From assembly GCF_001280085.1 (NCBI RefSeq), contig NZ_LGED01000001.1, positions 296,230 through 360,229 of the forward strand: 64,000 bases of DNA, written 5' to 3'. The DNA is from Saccharothrix sp. NRRL B-16348 (lineage in GTDB: Bacteria; Actinomycetota; Actinomycetes; Mycobacteriales; Pseudonocardiaceae). Each line of letters begins with the position of its first letter. Positions within the stretch are counted from its first letter, which is position 1. Below, piece by piece: positions 61,427 to 64,000 of this stretch. Both the position numbers and the translations under genes were made by a program. The notes beneath the pieces are model-generated. The model had not been told where the DNA came from. It did no database searches and saw only the letters and a program-made list of their open reading frames with translations.

Positions 61427-62743
61427 GTGAACCTACCCGGACAGCCTCCCAAGCAGGGAGCCAGAAGCCTCGATCCCCACCTGCGCCGGTACGCGGCGCG
61501 GACGGCGGGCATGACGGCATCGGAGATCCGGGCGCTCTTCGCGGTGGCGAGCAGGCCTGAGGTGGTGTCCCTGGCGGGAGGGATGCCGCACCTGGCAGCA
61601 CTGCCGCTGGAGTCCCTCAGCGCGGAAGTGGCCGACGTGGTCGCCACGGAAGGGCTCGTCGCGCTCCAGTACGGCAGCGCGCACGGCGTGCCCGAGCTGC
61701 GTGAGCAGATCTGCGACGTGATGGCGCTGGAGGGCATCAAGGCCCACCCGGACGACGTCGTGGTGACCGTCGGCTCCCAGATGGGCCTCGACATGGTCAC
61801 CCGCATCTTCTGCGACCCCGGTGACGTCGTGCTCGCCGAGGGCCCGTCGTACGTGGGTGCCCTGGGCTCCTTCGCCGCCTACCAGGCCCAGGTCGTCCAC
61901 GTGGGCATGGACGCCGACGGCCTGATGCCGGACGCCCTGCGCGAGGCCGTCGCCTCGGTGGAGCGCTCCGGCCGCCGGATCAAGTTCCTCTACACGATCC
62001 CCAACTTCCACAACCCGGCCGGCGTCACCCTCGCCGTCCAGCGCCGCGCTGAAGTCCTGGAGATCTGCCGCACGCACGGCATCCTCGTCGTCGAGGACAA
62101 CCCGTACGGCCTCCTGGGCTTCGACGGCGTCACCTACCCGGCGCTGCGCGCGACCGACCCGGACAACGTGGTCTACCTGGGCTCGTTCTCCAAGACGTTC
62201 GCCGCCGGCCTCCGGGTCGGCTGGGTCCTGGCCCCGCACGCCGTCCGCGAGAAGCTGGTGCTTGCCGCGGAATCCGCGACCCTCTGCCCCCCGACCCTCA
62301 ACCAGCTGATCGTGTCGCGCTACCTGACGACGCACGACTGGAAGGGCCAGATCAAGACCTACCGCGAGGCCTACCGGGAACGCCGTGACGCGGCGATCTC
62401 CGCCCTCGAACAGCACATGCCGCTTGGTTCCACGTGGAACAAGCCGAACGGCGGCTTCTACGTCTGGGTGACCGTCCCCGAAGGCATCGACACCAAGGCC
62501 ATGCTGCCCCGGGCCATCACCCAGCGCGTGGCGTACGCGTCGGGCACCGGCTTCTACGCCGACGGCCTCGGCAGCCGCCAGCTGCGCATCTCGTACTGCT
62601 ACCCGACGCCAGAACGCATCCGCGAGGGCGTGCGACGGCTCGCGAACGTCATCAAGGACGAGATCGAGCTGCACGAGACGTTCGGCCCCACCGTGGGCCG
62701 CGCCGTCTCGGGCCCGCACAGCCCCTCGCCCGACACCGCTTGA
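61427..62743 (+). CDS. PLP-dependent aminotransferase (class I, MocR-like/LysN type)
   Basis: A 438-residue fold type I aminotransferase. The PLP lysine is in LGSFSKTFAAGLRVGWV; other marks are LQYGSAHGVPELREQI, IPNFHNPAGVTLAVQRR, VEDNPYGLLGF and RQLRISYCYPTPERIREGV. Substrates of the group include aromatic amino acids and 2-aminoadipate; the present one is not known. GTG 61427 follows GGAG. The upstream gap carries a TACACT -10 box (61375-61380) and a small GGCGGG/CCCGCC hairpin. Confidence 0.92.
   Translation: MNLPGQPPKQGARSLDPHLRRYAARTAGMTASEIRALFAVASRPEVVSLAGGMPHLAALPLESLSAEVADVVATEGLVALQYGSAHGVPELREQICDVMALEGIKAHPDDVVVTVGSQMGLDMVTRIFCDPGDVVLAEGPSYVGALGSFAAYQAQVVHVGMDADGLMPDALREAVASVERSGRRIKFLYTIPNFHNPAGVTLAVQRRAEVLEICRTHGILVVEDNPYGLLGFDGVTYPALRATDPDNVVYLGSFSKTFAAGLRVGWVLAPHAVREKLVLAAESATLCPPTLNQLIVSRYLTTHDWKGQIKTYREAYRERRDAAISALEQHMPLGSTWNKPNGGFYVWVTVPEGIDTKAMLPRAITQRVAYASGTGFYADGLGSRQLRISYCYPTPERIREGVRRLANVIKDEIELHETFGPTVGRAVSGPHSPSPDTA
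62427..62440. other. parS-like palindrome GTTCCACGTGGAAC inside the aminotransferase gene
   Basis: A perfect 14-base palindrome. Set against the consensus TGTTTCACGTGAAACA it matches at 13 of 16 positions, and the GTTCCAC half-site occurs in known parS sites of Bacillus. The region is where parS sites cluster in actinobacteria. It also encodes the conserved Ser-Thr-Trp-Asn of the enzyme, so chance is possible. Confidence 0.4.
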
Positions 62744-62756
62744 TCAGGAGCACACG

Positions 62757-63701
62757 TTGTCCAACCGCTGGGTCGCAGTCCTGTCCGGAGGCCTTTCGCA
62801 CGAGCGGGAGGTGTCCTTGCGATCCGGTCGCAGGCTGTCCGCCGCGCTGCGCTCGGTCGGCCTGGTCGTGGAGGAGTGGGACGCCGACGGCAACCTGCTC
62901 ACCCGCCTGAAGGAACATCGTCCCGACGCCGTCGTGGTGGCCCTCCACGGCGGCGAGGGCGAGAACGGCTCCGTGCAGACCATCCTGGAGCTGATGAACG
63001 TCCCGTTCGTCGGCACGGACTCCCGCGCCTGCCGCCGCGCCTGGGACAAGCCGACCGCGAAGGGCGAACTGGCCCGCGCCGGCCTGGTCACTCCCGACTG
63101 GGCCGTACTGCCTCATGCCACGTTCCGCGAACTGGGCGCCCAACCCGTCCTGGACGCCATGGTCGAGAAGCTCGGCCTGCCACTGATGCTCAAGCCGGAC
63201 CAAGGCGGCTCCGCCCTCGGCGCGCAAGTAGTGCGGGACGCCGCCGACCTCCCCACCGCGATGGTCGGCTGCCTGGCCTACGGCAACACCGTCCTGGCCG
63301 AACGCTTCGTGGAAGGCGTCGAAGTCGCCGTCGCAGTCGTCGACGGCCCCAACGGCCCCTACGCCCTCCCGCCGGTGGAGATCGTCCCGGAAAACGGCGT
63401 CTACGACTACACCGCCCGCTACACCGCCGGCCTCACCGACTTCCACGCCCCAGCCCGCCTCGACGAGAAGGCCGCCCAAGCCGTCGGCGAACTGGCCGTC
63501 TCCGCCCACCGCCTCCTGGGCCTCCGCGACGTCTCCCGCACCGACGCCATCGTCGCCCCGGACGGCACGGTCAACTTCCTCGAAGTCAACGTCTCACCCG
63601 GCCTGACCGAAACCTCGCTCCTCCCGATGGCGGTTGAAGCAGCCGGCCAATCGCTCGGCGACATCTACGCCGACCTCATCGAGCGCGCCGTAACCCGTTA
63701 G
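62757..63701 (+). CDS. D-alanine--D-alanine ligase-like ATP-grasp enzyme
   Basis: A 314-residue ATP-grasp ligase. N-terminal VAVLSGGLSHEREVSLRSGRRLSAAL and VVALHGGEGENGSVQTILELMNVPFVGTDSRACRRAWDK fit the D-Ala-D-Ala ligase fold; the C-terminal NFLEVNVSPGLTETSLLPMA supplies the metal-binding Glu/Asn. It may be a second ligase beside a canonical ddl elsewhere. TTG 62757 follows AGGAG. It lies 13 bases after the aminotransferase gene, probably one operon with a peptidoglycan-precursor role. Confidence 0.88.
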   Translation: MSNRWVAVLSGGLSHEREVSLRSGRRLSAALRSVGLVVEEWDADGNLLTRLKEHRPDAVVVALHGGEGENGSVQTILELMNVPFVGTDSRACRRAWDKPTAKGELARAGLVTPDWAVLPHATFRELGAQPVLDAMVEKLGLPLMLKPDQGGSALGAQVVRDAADLPTAMVGCLAYGNTVLAERFVEGVEVAVAVVDGPNGPYALPPVEIVPENGVYDYTARYTAGLTDFHAPARLDEKAAQAVGELAVSAHRLLGLRDVSRTDAIVAPDGTVNFLEVNVSPGLTETSLLPMAVEAAGQSLGDIYADLIERAVTR

Positions 63702-63718
63702 ACCCTCTCACCAAACCC

Positions 63719-63752
63719 TGACGGCCCGTGTCCAATCGGACACGGGCCGTCA
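63719..63752 (+). terminator. Perfect hairpin terminator after the ligase gene
   Basis: Two 15-base arms (63719-63733 and 63738-63752) are exactly complementary around an AATC loop. It ends the aminotransferase-ligase transcript. Confidence 0.88.
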
Positions 63753-63919
63753 TCGTCACCGTGACAAAAGCCCCGTGGGTGATCCCTTGCACCCAAAACG
63801 AATCCCATTTGTCCGTTTCCAACCAAGATCCAACTCCAACCCAAACAACCCCGCAACCGCCCGTGGTCACCGCCCCAATCGCCCACATCGGACCCGCCGC
63901 GCCCCCGCAGAGGCCCGAT
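63753..63919. other. C/A-rich intergenic stretch, no gene seen
   Basis: The + strand is rich in C and A and poor in G, with repeated CCAA words, unlike the coding DNA around it. No frame has wobble bias or a ribosome binding site. parB is expected just beyond the window on the minus strand. Confidence 0.4.
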
Positions 63920-64000
63920 TTGACATGGGTTCGGGTGCCTTAGGCTGGTCGAAGCCGGGCAGGCTTGGCGGACGCTCTTCCCGCCAGGCCTGCCCGGCTT
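63920..64000. promoter_or_regulatory. Promoter-like pair next to a 20-bp hairpin at the right edge
   Basis: TTGACA (63920-63925) and TAGGCT (63941-63946) are 15 bases apart. About 6 bases later, a hairpin with 20-base arms (63952-63971 and 63981-64000, one G-U pair) and a 9-base loop runs to the window edge. The hairpin is most simply the terminator of a convergent gene beyond the edge; a short RNA starting here is another reading. Confidence 0.5.

Noticed and set aside
1..64000. tRNA or rRNA genes
   Set aside because: No cloverleaf with a TTC-type T loop and CCA-adjacent acceptor stem was found by eye on either strand; a tRNA scan would be decisive.

Overview
The window is high-GC actinobacterial chromosome. 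Wobble positions are almost all G or C, GTG and TTG starts are common, and many genes seem to start leaderless, 6-7 bases after a TANNNT -10 box. Gene content and order (dnaB at the left edge; the right part carrying cca / NUDIX / Rv3909-like / murJ / pseudokinase / sigM / anti-sigma / trxB / trxA / cwlM / GNAT / aminotransferase / D-Ala-D-Ala ligase-like) match the origin-proximal core of mycelial actinomycetes. A Pseudonocardiales member (Saccharothrix, Actinosynnema or Lentzea type) is my best guess. This is inference from synteny, not a database match.

Layout. 1-9.9 kb: the 3' part of dnaB, split by a 413-residue intein; then accessory enzymes and regulators (F420-type oxidoreductase, SDR with divergent MmyB-type regulator, VOC protein, membrane-anchored protein, TetR, DEDDh exonuclease with BRCT, degenerate GGDEF). 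9.9-16.7 kb: a cell-surface block with a 1124-residue secreted protein made of about 14 chaplin-like 50-residue repeats, a small secreted partner, and a beta-helix-like membrane protein. 16.8-23.3 kb: AI-2E permease, an active-looking diguanylate cyclase, a MacSR-like two-component system with a DUF1707 protein, and a DUF2867 epimerase. 23.3-30.2 kb: tdh-kbl threonine catabolism, LysR, ptsI under a DasR-type operator, an APH-like kinase and a ribokinase. 30.2-38 kb: DUF2339 protein, beta-propeller, MMPL transporter with divergent TetR and operator, and a tandemly duplicated pair of small exported proteins.

38-46.6 kb: leuS behind a leader peptide with three consecutive Leu codons, a phytase-like esterase, SdpI-like and YqgE proteins, a candidate small RNA, an MFS transporter, a lone LuxR-type HTH protein and the CCA-adding enzyme. 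46.7-58.3 kb: the conserved envelope and redox block. MurJ and a separately encoded pseudokinase serve lipid II export. SigM and its anti-sigma factor are coupled. trxB-trxA lie behind a SigR/SigH-type promoter. CwlM keeps the zinc ligands that are lost in the M. tuberculosis protein. 58.3-64 kb: a Phd/RelE-like toxin-antitoxin pair with atypical codon use, two small unknowns, an ArsR-SRPBCC fusion behind a palindromic operator, GNAT, aminotransferase (with an internal parS-like palindrome) and a D-Ala-D-Ala ligase-like gene. Strong hairpins end the window, where parB would be expected just beyond.

No tRNA, rRNA, CRISPR array, insertion sequence or prophage was seen. The clearest points for follow-up are the leuS attenuator, the chaplin-like repeat protein, the DasR-type site overlapping the ptsI start, the small RNA at 43.3 kb, the class 3 intein, and the duplicated exported proteins.
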